NCBI GenBank assembly: GCA_965524675.1
Contig: CBERPN010000231.1
Coordinates: 1-7,244, forward strand
Reading direction: 5' to 3'
Length of the DNA stretch: 7,244 bases
Source: CALLQB01 sp036479275
Lineage (GTDB): Bacteria; Actinomycetota; Acidimicrobiia; Acidimicrobiales; SHLQ01
In this document: positions 1 through 5,731 of the stretch, piece by piece
How the letters are laid out: each line of letters opens with the position of its first letter
Position numbering within the stretch: position 1 is the stretch's first letter
Position numbers and translations under genes: made by a program
Notes under the pieces: generated by a model
What the model was told of the DNA's origin: nothing
The model's database searches: none
What the model saw: only the letters and a program-made list of their open reading frames with translations

Positions 1-507
1 TTGCCGGAGCCAGAGTTCAGCAGAGGTATCGCTCAGTTTCAATGGCGTTGTCGTGCCGAATGGACTCCGGAGTCTTGGCAGTTCGGCCTGGGCGTGTTCG
101 TCGATAATCAAATAGTCGGTGTCCAAGACATGGGCGCTAAGGACTTCGCCAACCTGCGCGAAGTGCTGACCGGATCATGGCTTGGCTCGGCGTACGAAGG
201 AAAGGGGATCGGTACCGAGATGAGGGCTGCGGTTCTACATTTCGCATTCGAGGGACTCGGGTCGGCGATAGCTCGCAGCACCGCCCGCGCCTCAAACGTG
301 GCTTCGCTACGGGTGAGCGAGAAGCTTGGTTACCGCACAAACGGTTCAATACGAGCAGTGTTTGGCGACGAACAGGTCGACACCGAAGTCTTGCTTGAGC
401 TAGTCCGCGACGATTGGCTGCCCCTGCGTCGATCCGATATCGAAATCGAAGGCCTTGACTCCTGCATCGATATGTTTGGATGCAACCAGGAATCTCGTCG
501 CGGTTAA
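1..507 (+). CDS. GNAT family N-acetyltransferase (RimJ/RimL-like), 5' partial
   Basis: The protein should transfer an acetyl group from acetyl-CoA to an amine; the substrate cannot be told. The visible 168 residues hold the second half of an Acetyltransf_3-type GNAT fold: a strand pair around GVFVDNQIVGVQDMGAKDF (31-49), the REVLTGSWLG strand (53-62), the acetyl-CoA loop YEGKGIGTEMR (65-75; the usual first R/Q of RxxGxG is Glu66), and the C-terminal NVASLRVSEKLGYRTNG segment (99-115). Family members usually run to about 200-220 residues with an N-terminal strand and helices that are missing here, so the gene most likely begins upstream of the window and the TTG at base 1 is an internal Leu codon. 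It ends at TAA 505-507, inside a hairpin. The family call is firm; the exact role is unknown. Confidence 0.88.
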   Translation: MPEPEFSRGIAQFQWRCRAEWTPESWQFGLGVFVDNQIVGVQDMGAKDFANLREVLTGSWLGSAYEGKGIGTEMRAAVLHFAFEGLGSAIARSTARASNVASLRVSEKLGYRTNGSIRAVFGDEQVDTEVLLELVRDDWLPLRRSDIEIEGLDSCIDMFGCNQESRRG

Positions 508-531
508 GCCGATTGAGGCGGGCTAACCGCG
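499..531 (+). terminator. Hairpin over the stop codon of the GNAT gene, possible terminator
   Basis: Bases 499-510 and 521-531 form an 11-bp GC-rich stem with one bulged A (left arm cgcggttaagcc, right arm ggctaaccgcg) around a 10-base loop. The TAA stop lies in the left arm. An A-rich then short T stretch follows (532-539), but there is no real T tract, so this would be a factor-independent terminator of the tailless kind seen in high-GC bacteria, or only a 3'-end stabiliser. Its place, just before a likely promoter for the next gene, supports termination. Confidence 0.45.
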
Positions 532-548
532 AAAAATTTGGGAGCGGC

Positions 549-560
549 TAGGGTCGCTGG
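549..560 (+). promoter_or_regulatory. -10 box of a probable leaderless promoter
   Basis: TAGGGT at 549-554 fits the actinobacterial TANNNT -10 pattern. Exactly six bases separate it from ATG at 561, which would put the transcription start on the A of the start codon. No clear -35 box is present at the usual distance. The only Shine-Dalgarno-like bases (GGAG at 541-544) lie too far away. The promoter is inferred from geometry alone. Confidence 0.4.
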
Positions 561-1181
561 ATGGCCCTTCTGCACCAAGCAACGCTCAGTCCGTCAAAGC
601 TTGAGATCCTCGCTAGCTATCTAGTAACGCTGCCCGCTCATGCAAAAACCGATGCTTCGAACTTCGCCCTGCTGGGCTCTTACCGTTTCGATGATCCAGC
701 CAACGAGGTTGGTATCGAGGCTCACCTGCTGACAGCGGGCTCGGGTCCCGTCATCCACGTACCCCTCACCTACCGGGCGGCTCCGGTGGCTGGAGTTGAG
801 GAGATCGCGACGATGGAACACTCGGTTCTCGGATCTCGCTGGGTGTACGACGCCTGCGGTGACCCCGTGTACGTATCGCAGTTGCTAAGGGCGATTCTGA
901 CTGGCGGTACACAGGTCGAGCAGTATTTCGAGACCGACGACGGACGGGTCGTTCGCGAACCGACGGCGACCGTGATCGGCAGTGGTTCGGCGAACACCCC
1001 GATTCCCACGATCGATTCTGTAGTTACCCAGACCGATGGAAACGACACCGTCATCCAAGCTGGTGGGTTCGAGATAGTCGTACGTCACCTCCTAACCGAA
1101 CCGACCCCGGCAGCCACCCAAACGCTGGCGGGCCGCTGGGACGGAACCGAAGTACCAATCTCTCTCGCCTTCGTTAGGTGA
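561..1181 (+). CDS. Maltokinase N-terminal cap-like domain protein
   Basis: This 206-residue soluble protein has no signal peptide or membrane segment. It resembles the Mak_N_cap domain that sits in front of the kinase fold in actinobacterial maltokinases, here as a stand-alone protein without any kinase domain. Family-like segments are the start MALLHQATLSPSKLEILASYL (helix, 1-21), GSYRFDDPANEVGIE (39-53), VPLTYR (67-72), and MEHSVLGSRWVYDACGDPVY (85-104). A helix with LTGG (113-116) follows, and the C-terminal half (roughly 120-206) is beta-rich and less conserved. Free-standing copies are common in actinobacteria and have no established function; a role near trehalose/maltose metabolism would be only a guess, since no glycan-metabolism gene is adjacent. 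ATG 561 is chosen because the family start aligns there and a TANNNT box sits six bases upstream. Confidence 0.75.
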   Translation: MALLHQATLSPSKLEILASYLVTLPAHAKTDASNFALLGSYRFDDPANEVGIEAHLLTAGSGPVIHVPLTYRAAPVAGVEEIATMEHSVLGSRWVYDACGDPVYVSQLLRAILTGGTQVEQYFETDDGRVVREPTATVIGSGSANTPIPTIDSVVTQTDGNDTVIQAGGFEIVVRHLLTEPTPAATQTLAGRWDGTEVPISLAFVR

Positions 1182-1187
1182 GCCGAT

Positions 1188-1197
1188 CGCAATTGCG
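1188..1197. repeat. Perfect 10-bp palindrome in the 50-base gap before the lipoprotein gene
   Basis: CGCAATTGCG reads the same on both strands and lies 7 bases after the stop of the cap-like protein gene. The gap (1182-1231) otherwise holds an AT-rich patch (1206-1215) that may include the promoter of the next gene. The palindrome could be a protein-binding site or chance; nothing decides between them. Confidence 0.3.
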
Positions 1198-1231
1198 GTT
1201 GCACTCAAATATCTAGCCGCTGGTCCGACGG

Positions 1232-1669
1232 ATGATCATGTCGTCAGTTGCCGTTACGATCGCCTCGCGCGCAAGTTGGCTAGCGCCGCTGGTCGTAGTG
1301 GCTATGTTGCTACCTGGCTGCGGTTCAGATTCTGGATCGAGCGGCGTGCAGCCTGGGTCAGCGACCGTCGAGATTACGGCTGTGGCGGGACCGATTTGTC
1401 CAGTGGAGTCCGACCCGCCATCGCCTGAGTGCGCTGCGCAACCGGTCGAGGGTGCAGTGATTGTTGTCAACAACGCTGCCGGTGATGAGATTGGCCGCGG
1501 GACCACCGATGCCGACGGCGAGGTTGCAATCGCAGTAGCACCTGGTGAAGTGATCGTTGTACCCCAACCGGTCGATGGCTACATGGGTACTGCAAAGGCC
1601 ACCGACATCACCCTGGTCGACGACCAGACAGCCCAGATTGCAGTCGACTACGACACCGGTATTCGCTGA
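1232..1669 (+). CDS. Lipoprotein with carboxypeptidase-regulatory-like domain
   Basis: This 145-residue predicted lipoprotein has a hydrophobic segment WLAPLVVVAMLLPGC (16-30) ending in Cys30, the expected acylation site; Pro at -2 of the lipobox is slightly unusual. A Gly/Ser-rich linker (31-44) follows, then a single beta-sandwich domain like the transthyretin/CarboxypepD_reg fold. It shows AGPICPVE (52-59) with a second cysteine at 67 (likely disulfide 56-67), PVEGAVIVV (71-79), GRGTTDADGEVAIAVAPGE (88-106), a GYMGTA segment (116-121) and a closing VDYDTGIR (138-145). Such small domains bind nothing obvious and usually serve as cell-surface structural modules. ATG 1232 and ATG 1238 are both possible starts; neither has a clear ribosome site. 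It stands alone, 50 bases after the preceding gene and 72 before the next. Confidence 0.8.
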   Translation: MIMSSVAVTIASRASWLAPLVVVAMLLPGCGSDSGSSGVQPGSATVEITAVAGPICPVESDPPSPECAAQPVEGAVIVVNNAAGDEIGRGTTDADGEVAIAVAPGEVIVVPQPVDGYMGTAKATDITLVDDQTAQIAVDYDTGIR

Positions 1670-1707
1670 ACAGATCTGGGGCTAGACCTTGTGACCTGGT
1701 CCTGAGT

Positions 1708-1718
1708 GTTCGGCGAAC
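1708..1718. repeat. Inverted repeat upstream of the RTX gene
   Basis: GTTCG and CGAAC flank a single G, giving a perfect 5-1-5 inverted repeat. It covers the place where a -35 element would lie relative to the -10-like box at 1730-1735, which is where a repressor or activator site would be expected. It is short, so chance is a fair alternative. Confidence 0.3.
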
Positions 1719-1729
1719 CCGACACAGTG

Positions 1730-1741
1730 CATACTGGCCAA
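1730..1741 (+). promoter_or_regulatory. -10-like box of a probable leaderless promoter for the RTX gene
   Basis: CATACT at 1730-1735 is a one-mismatch version of TANNNT. Exactly six bases lie between it and ATG 1742, so transcription would start at the start codon. No purine-rich ribosome site precedes ATG 1742, which fits a leaderless message. The -35 region has no good match to TTGACA. Confidence 0.38.
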
Positions 1742-2791
1742 ATGAGAACAACCGTCAGTCTTGTTTGTGCGGTTCTGTTGTTGTCGGTCTCGCCAGCATC
1801 AGCGGATGAGGTGGAGTACCGGTGTGGCGGTCGAGCAGCCACGATTGTGGGCACCGAGGGCGACGACGTCATTGTAGGTACCAGTGGTGACGATGTAATC
1901 GTCCTGCTGGGTGGTGACGACACGGCGAATGGTCGCGGCGGTGACGATCGCATTTGCGGAGGAACGGGCAACGACCACCTCATCGGAGGAAGTGGTCGAG
2001 ATATCCTTCGCGGTGGTGCGGGCGACGACGTGCTCAGCGGAAGAAGCGGTAACGACCGGCTATGGGGCGGCAAGGGGACTGACAGCTGCGTTGGTGGGAG
2101 GCACAACCTGGAGCGCCGACGGTTCCGCGGATGTGAAGACATCGCTGTTCCCTCGAGGGTGATCCGGCAACACTGCACCGGAGTCGACGATCGCCTTACC
2201 CTGACCAATAACATCGATATTGATGGCGATGGAGCTGAGGACATCTACTACGAGGGGTTTCTTTGGGACGACTCCGACTTCGAGCAGGGTCACGTCTTTG
2301 GATACTGCTTGGCCGATGGTCGCGCCGACGCGTTGAACAAAGGCTCGATGAAAGCCGCCGTTCAGGTCATCGACCTGAACGACGACGGTGATTTGGAGTT
2401 CGTGTTGGCCGACGGTGGTCTGAACGGGTTTGTCTCTGAGTTCTATGCCCTTGGCGGAAGGTCGAGACTTAGGCCGATGACCCTTCTCGGCACAAATGAA
2501 GTTTTCACTCTCACGAACGGCTTTGGTGGTCAGCTCGGTTGTCTGCACCCGGCAGGGTCGAAGTTGGCAACACAACGCTCGGTTATTGCCACGCCAGGAG
2601 GAGTCGTCTATGGCGATAGTGGCGAACTCGAGGCGGTCGAGCCAGATGCCAGAATCGAGGCCGTAACCGAGAGCTATCGATTCTCAGAACGAACGGTCAT
2701 CGCCAAAGGGGTTGAACGAATATCCTTCGCAACCGCCGCTGAAGCCCTCCAGTACTTGACGAACCAGCTCGAAGACACCTGTGGAGACTGA
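1742..2791 (+). CDS. Secreted RTX-type calcium-binding repeat protein
   Basis: This 349-residue secreted protein has a signal peptide at residues 1-21 (MRTTVSLVCAVLLLSVSPASA, cut likely before DE). Residues 37-117 are nine tandem nonapeptides of the GGxGxDxUx type, such as GTEGDDVIV, GGAGDDVLS and GRSGNDRLW, expected to fold as a calcium-loaded parallel beta-roll. The C-terminal part has two further acidic loops, DIDGDGAED (159-167) and DLNDDGDLE (211-219), resembling FG-GAP/VCBS or EF-like calcium sites. Cysteines are scattered through the mature part and could form disulfides. There is no catalytic domain, so the likely role is extracellular binding or structure; I do not recognise the C-terminal domain (about 135-349). 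ATG 1742 is preferred over the upstream GTG 1706 because it begins directly at the signal peptide and matches a promoter box. A glycosyltransferase gene follows after 40 bases. Confidence 0.82.
   Translation: MRTTVSLVCAVLLLSVSPASADEVEYRCGGRAATIVGTEGDDVIVGTSGDDVIVLLGGDDTANGRGGDDRICGGTGNDHLIGGSGRDILRGGAGDDVLSGRSGNDRLWGGKGTDSCVGGRHNLERRRFRGCEDIAVPSRVIRQHCTGVDDRLTLTNNIDIDGDGAEDIYYEGFLWDDSDFEQGHVFGYCLADGRADALNKGSMKAAVQVIDLNDDGDLEFVLADGGLNGFVSEFYALGGRSRLRPMTLLGTNEVFTLTNGFGGQLGCLHPAGSKLATQRSVIATPGGVVYGDSGELEAVEPDARIEAVTESYRFSERTVIAKGVERISFATAAEALQYLTNQLEDTCGD
1850..2092 (+). repeat. Nine tandem 27-bp units encoding RTX nonapeptides
   Basis: The stretch is nine back-to-back 27-base units within the RTX gene, each giving one nonapeptide with a Gly-rich turn and one or two Asp residues. 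The DNA units have diverged in sequence, so the array is conserved at protein rather than DNA level, which argues against recent copy-number change. Confidence 0.75.
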
Positions 2792-2817
2792 CAGAATCCC
2801 ACCGGCTGCGGATTGTT

Positions 2818-2824
2818 GGGAGAG
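2818..2824 (+). promoter_or_regulatory. Ribosome binding site deciding the TTG start of the glycosyltransferase
   Basis: GGGAGAG ends seven bases before TTG 2832. An in-frame TGA at 2826-2828 rules out any upstream start, and the conserved fold begins at residue 9, so this site fixes TTG 2832 as the start codon. Confidence 0.7.
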
Positions 2825-2831
2825 ATGACGA

Positions 2832-3554
2832 TTGATCGGAGGTAGCGGACCGACGATTTCGGTGATCATCCCAGTATTCAATCGAGCCGGCCTTCTGACC
2901 GAGGCGGTCGAGAGCACCTTGGGACAAGACGGAGCACAACTCGAGGTGATCGTCGTCGATGACAGCTCGACCGATTCTTCGCTTGCTGTCGCGCGCCAGA
3001 TTGCGACGGTGCATCCCGAGGTGTTGGTGGCATCACTTCCGGTCAACAAGGGCCCCAGCGCTGCTCGAAACCGTGGACTGGAGCTGGCTAGCTCACCCTT
3101 CGTTACGTTCCTCGACTCGGACGATCTAATGACGGCTAGTCGCCTGCAACGCCAACTGAAAGAGCTCGAGCAGCACCCCGATTGTCTGGTAACAGGTCGT
3201 CAAAGAATAGTGGTGCGAGACGGGGTTTCGCTGCCGGACTGCATCGCTACAGAGATGTCTCGACCAGAGACCTCCTATCCGATGACGATGTTCGGATCTC
3301 GAAGTACCTTCGGTCGAATCGGTGAGTTCAACGAGTCTTATCGGCTCCTCGAAGACCTAGAGTTCTTGGTACGGGCGGGAGAGCTGGGCATTGAGATTCG
3401 TCGGCTAGATTCAGTGCTCATTACTCGCCGAATAATGGGTGACAATGCTGTTGCTGACACCATCGGACTCTCGAAAGCGCGACTACGCCTATTTCAGGAG
3501 CATCACCGTCGTGTTGGTGACGGCAGTTGGCCTGGGGATTCATCCACTCAATAG
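2832..3554 (+). CDS. Family 2 glycosyltransferase (GT-A fold)
   Basis: This 240-residue enzyme is predicted to move a sugar from a nucleotide-sugar donor to an unknown acceptor in the cytoplasm; it has no membrane segment. The GT-A motifs are in order: ISVIIPVFNRAGLL (9-22), VIVVDDSSTD (39-48, nucleotide-binding Asp pair), NKGPSAARNRG (72-82), the DxD metal site FLDSDDL (93-99), and LLEDLEF (172-178), where the ED pair is a plausible catalytic base. A late VLITRRIMGDN stretch follows. The length covers the core fold only, with no C-terminal extension. The start is TTG 2832, forced by an upstream stop and backed by a strong ribosome site. It lies 40 bases after the RTX gene and 27 before a small membrane protein, consistent with a shared message. 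Modifying the secreted RTX protein or a surface glycan are both possible; neither is shown. Confidence 0.87.
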   Translation: MIGGSGPTISVIIPVFNRAGLLTEAVESTLGQDGAQLEVIVVDDSSTDSSLAVARQIATVHPEVLVASLPVNKGPSAARNRGLELASSPFVTFLDSDDLMTASRLQRQLKELEQHPDCLVTGRQRIVVRDGVSLPDCIATEMSRPETSYPMTMFGSRSTFGRIGEFNESYRLLEDLEFLVRAGELGIEIRRLDSVLITRRIMGDNAVADTIGLSKARLRLFQEHHRRVGDGSWPGDSSTQ

Positions 3555-3570
3555 CTGTACTGTTGTGAGC

Positions 3571-3576
3571 AGGAGG
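3571..3576 (+). promoter_or_regulatory. Strong ribosome binding site of the small membrane protein gene
   Basis: A full AGGAGG sits five bases before GTG 3582. It is the best Shine-Dalgarno match in the window and supports a real, well-translated small gene. Confidence 0.75.
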
Positions 3577-3581
3577 CTTCC

Positions 3582-3857
3582 GTGGCGACTGAATACAGCC
3601 CTGAACAACACGCGAAAAATCGGCGTAGCGTTCGCCGCGTTGGGTTGGTCCTCGGAATCCTGATCGCAGGATCGTGGCTTTTCGGCCGGATCGATAGTGG
3701 CAGTGCCGCAATCCTTGCAGCGATAGCGCTGGGAATGGTGGGAATCTTGTGGTGGCTGTTCGGCGCCGCCTCGGCGCGCCCCATTCCCGATCCGGGCCCT
3801 GAGGCCAGAGCCGCAGCTCGCTGGGGGGCGATCATGGGATTTTGGCTCAAGGAATAG
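3582..3857 (+). CDS. Small two-helix membrane protein of unknown function
   Basis: This 91-residue protein belongs to no family I recognise. It has a polar, basic N-terminus (1-19, including KNRRSVRR), two membrane segments of about 19-35 (VGLVLGILIAGSWLFG) and 41-62 (SAAILAAIALGMVGILWWLF), and a Pro/Ala-rich tail (63-91) ending in a Trp-containing WGAIMGFWLKE that may lie on the membrane. By the positive-inside rule both ends should face the cytoplasm. The start is GTG 3582, supported by a perfect AGGAGG. It is the last gene of the apparent RTX-glycosyltransferase unit and might anchor or assist its partners, but that rests on position alone. Confidence 0.68.
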   Translation: MATEYSPEQHAKNRRSVRRVGLVLGILIAGSWLFGRIDSGSAAILAAIALGMVGILWWLFGAASARPIPDPGPEARAAARWGAIMGFWLKE

Positions 3858-3877
3858 CTTGCTCGGATAGGAGCCCC

Positions 3878-3903
3878 TCGAAGGTACACAGGCGCGCTTT
3901 CGA
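3878..3903 (+). terminator. Weak hairpin between convergent genes, possible terminator
   Basis: Bases tcgaaggt (3878-3885) can pair with gctttcga (3896-3903) around a 10-base loop, using two G-U pairs on the plus-strand RNA. It falls 20 bases after the stop of the small membrane protein and would end the upstream unit. There is no T tract, and the opposite strand would pair less well because the G-U pairs become A-C. Confidence 0.22.
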
Positions 3904-3917
3904 AGACCGGTCACGAT

Positions 3918-5621
3918 TCATGGGGTCGGGCTTAGTTGGCGAAAGTCGAGCGCCTCATAGACGGCTTTGCCGTTTAGAAACGTGGCGAGGATTCTAGTGT
4001 TGTCGATGCGGTGCACATCGATATCGAAGAGGTTCTGATCGAGGATTACGAAGTCGGCGAACTTTCCGATCGTGATCGATCCGGTAGTGTCGTCGTGGCC
4101 GAGGGCATAGGCAGCTTCGATGGTCGAGAGCCCGAGAGCGGTTTCTAGGTCGGGCACGGCGTTGGCGTCGCGGGTCAGTGCCCGCTCGATGGTTCCGAGC
4201 GGCGGTAGGGGTCCGGCATCCCAATCGCTCGAGAGGGTTACCCTCGCGCCCGCTTCGAGTAGTTGAGCTGTCGGTATGACCGCTAGCGCTCGATCGCCGA
4301 TGAACTGGGATAGAAACTCGTGGTAGTCGGTGGCCACTGCGTCGCCGCTCTGCTGAAAATCGGCGATGACTCCTAGTCGAGCGAACCGGTCGATGTCGTC
4401 GGGATGGACGAGGTAGTTGTGGGTGGTGCGGTGGCGACGGCCGGCGATTGCGCTGGGCGTATCGTCGATGGCCTCGATCGAGTCGAGGGCGGTACGGACC
4501 GCGGCATCGCCAATCACGTGAAAGTTGATGCGGTAGCCGATCGTATGAAGCTCCGACACGTATCTTCGGAGCTGGTCGGGCCGGAAGTAGCTGAATCCCG
4601 ATGGGAGTAGCGGGTCGACGGGCGAGTCATACGGTTCCACTAGCGAGGCGGTGCCCAGGTCGAGAATTCCGTCGACGTAGATCTTCGCAGTGTCGAATCG
4701 GAGTAAGTCCGATGCGTTTGCAAATCGTTGTTTGAGCTCGGCGAGCTGTTCTTCAACGTCGAGAGCCGGATACACATACATGGAGTTGGCGGCTCGCACA
4801 GTGAGGGTGTCTTCGTCAAGAGCGCGTTGCCATGCAGCGGGGTGGTTCTGCGCCCAGTAGCCGCCAGCATCGCTAACCGAGGTGACCCCGTGCTCGGCCA
4901 GTTGGTCTAGAGCTTCCAAGAGCCCTTGATAGTTCGAATCGTCAGACCCGGCTGCCGCGTTGCGAACGAGTTGTTGAGCGTCCTCCAACAGCAGGCCGGT
5001 GAGCCTTCCGGTAGTGGCGTCTCGGTGCAGGACCCCACCCTGTGGATCGGGATCGCTTTCCTCGATCCCTGCCGCTTCAAGGCCGAGGGTGTTGGTCCAA
5101 ACAGCATGGCCGAGGTCATCGAGGATTAAGGCTGGCCGATTGGGAATCGCTCGGTCGAGAACATCGATTGGATTCTCGCTGGTGTTCCTTAGATTGAACA
5201 GCGACGGCCCGGCGGCGCGAACCCACTGCGAATCGGGCTGTCGTTCAGAGCATTGTTGGGCTTGGGTTTCGAGTCGCTCAAGGTCGTTGCCGCTCATGAA
5301 GCAAAGACCGGCATTGATTCCCGCCTCGGGTACGTGCACATGCGGATCCTGAAAGCCGGGCACGATGAAGTTCGCTTCGGCGTCGATGATCGTCGCAGCT
5401 TTGCCAGCAGCGTCTAAGACGACGGCCTCGGAACCGACCGCAATGATCACTCCGGTTGCGTCATAGGCGAATGCTTCAGCCTCGGGCTGTGCCGGATCGA
5501 CGGTGTACACCGCAGCATTTATCACCGCGGTCACCCCTGAAGCCCCTCGCTCATCGCCAGCCGGACCCGTGCAAGCAGCTGCAACGATCCCCAGCAGCAA
5601 GATCAACAAGACCCTCCGCAC
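3918..5621 (-). CDS. Lipoprotein-type amidohydrolase, YtcJ family (Amidohydro_3)
   Basis: This metal-dependent hydrolase probably cleaves an amide or related bond outside the membrane; the substrate is unknown. Counting from the longest start (GTG 5687, 589 residues), the features are a signal VRRVLLILLLGIVAAAC (23-39) with a likely acylated Cys39, an amidohydrolase beta-sandwich (about 52-108), the metal motif PGFQDPHVHV (110-119, His116/His118), TAKIYVDG (333-340), INFHVIGDAA (387-396, His390), RHRTTHNYLVH (418-428, His423) and SSDWDAG (486-492, Asp488). It closes with the standard GSITIGKFADFVILD (536-550). All expected metal ligands are present. GTG 5621 is preferred because it gives a compact lipoprotein signal and leaves the upstream hairpins noncoding; ATG 5654 and GTG 5687 are alternatives, and none has a clear ribosome site. 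It is divergent from the YbaN-like gene and convergent with the RTX unit. Confidence 0.88.
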   Translation of the reverse strand: MRRVLLILLLGIVAAACTGPAGDERGASGVTAVINAAVYTVDPAQPEAEAFAYDATGVIIAVGSEAVVLDAAGKAATIIDAEANFIVPGFQDPHVHVPEAGINAGLCFMSGNDLERLETQAQQCSERQPDSQWVRAAGPSLFNLRNTSENPIDVLDRAIPNRPALILDDLGHAVWTNTLGLEAAGIEESDPDPQGGVLHRDATTGRLTGLLLEDAQQLVRNAAAGSDDSNYQGLLEALDQLAEHGVTSVSDAGGYWAQNHPAAWQRALDEDTLTVRAANSMYVYPALDVEEQLAELKQRFANASDLLRFDTAKIYVDGILDLGTASLVEPYDSPVDPLLPSGFSYFRPDQLRRYVSELHTIGYRINFHVIGDAAVRTALDSIEAIDDTPSAIAGRRHRTTHNYLVHPDDIDRFARLGVIADFQQSGDAVATDYHEFLSQFIGDRALAVIPTAQLLEAGARVTLSSDWDAGPLPPLGTIERALTRDANAVPDLETALGLSTIEAAYALGHDDTTGSITIGKFADFVILDQNLFDIDVHRIDNTRILATFLNGKAVYEALDFRQLSPTP

Positions 5622-5626
5622 CCAAA

Positions 5627-5661
5627 CCGTTCTGCAAGCTAAGAACGGCCCCATAGGGCCG
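5627..5661 (-). promoter_or_regulatory. Two overlapping hairpins before the amidohydrolase
   Basis: Bases 5627-5633 (ccgttct) pair perfectly with 5642-5648 (agaacgg) around an 8-base loop. Bases 5646-5651 (cggccc) pair perfectly with 5656-5661 (gggccg) around cata. Both stems need 5646-5648, so only one can form in full. In the minus-strand message the structure ends five bases before GTG 5621 and covers the region where a ribosome would bind; on DNA the repeats could be an operator. If translation starts at 5687 they are simply coding. Confidence 0.35.
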
Positions 5662-5718
5662 ATTCTCGCTGGCAGAAGGGCTTTCACACGAACCCAGCAG
5701 CTGACGATCCGGCTGCAC

Positions 5719-5731
5719 TATCCTCCAGTCT
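5719..5731 (+). promoter_or_regulatory. -10 box before the YbaN-like gene
   Basis: TATCCT at 5719-5724 fits TANNNT and lies seven bases before TTG 5732, so the message would have no leader or one of a single base. No ribosome site and no good -35 box are visible. The same bases read on the other strand give GATAGT (5717-5722), a weak -10 candidate for the divergent amidohydrolase, so the two promoters may overlap. Confidence 0.38.

Noticed and set aside
1706..1741. GTG start at 1706 for the RTX protein
   Set aside because: It would add 12 polar residues before an otherwise perfect signal peptide and would overlap the probable promoter.
1850..2092. Regular 27-bp spacing resembling a repeat array
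   Set aside because: The units are diverged, have no constant repeat or variable spacer, and encode RTX nonapeptides in frame, so this is not CRISPR.
1648..2244. Minus-strand open frame of 198 codons, rich in Ser, Pro and Arg
   Set aside because: It is the complement of the RTX repeats, whose regular Gly/Asp codons keep the opposite strand open; the low-complexity product has no fold features.
2060..2575. Minus-strand open frame of 171 codons
   Set aside because: It lies wholly over the RTX gene, which has a signal peptide and repeats; no ribosome site or domain supports the antisense frame.
2825..2845. Six-codon ATG mini-frame overlapping the glycosyltransferase start
   Set aside because: Its ATG touches the Shine-Dalgarno site with no spacer, so a ribosome placed there would select TTG 2832 instead.
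3540..3914. Two minus-strand open frames of 113 and 124 codons over the small membrane protein
   Set aside because: The plus-strand gene has a perfect AGGAGG and two clean membrane segments, while the antisense products are Arg/Ser/Pro-rich without structure.
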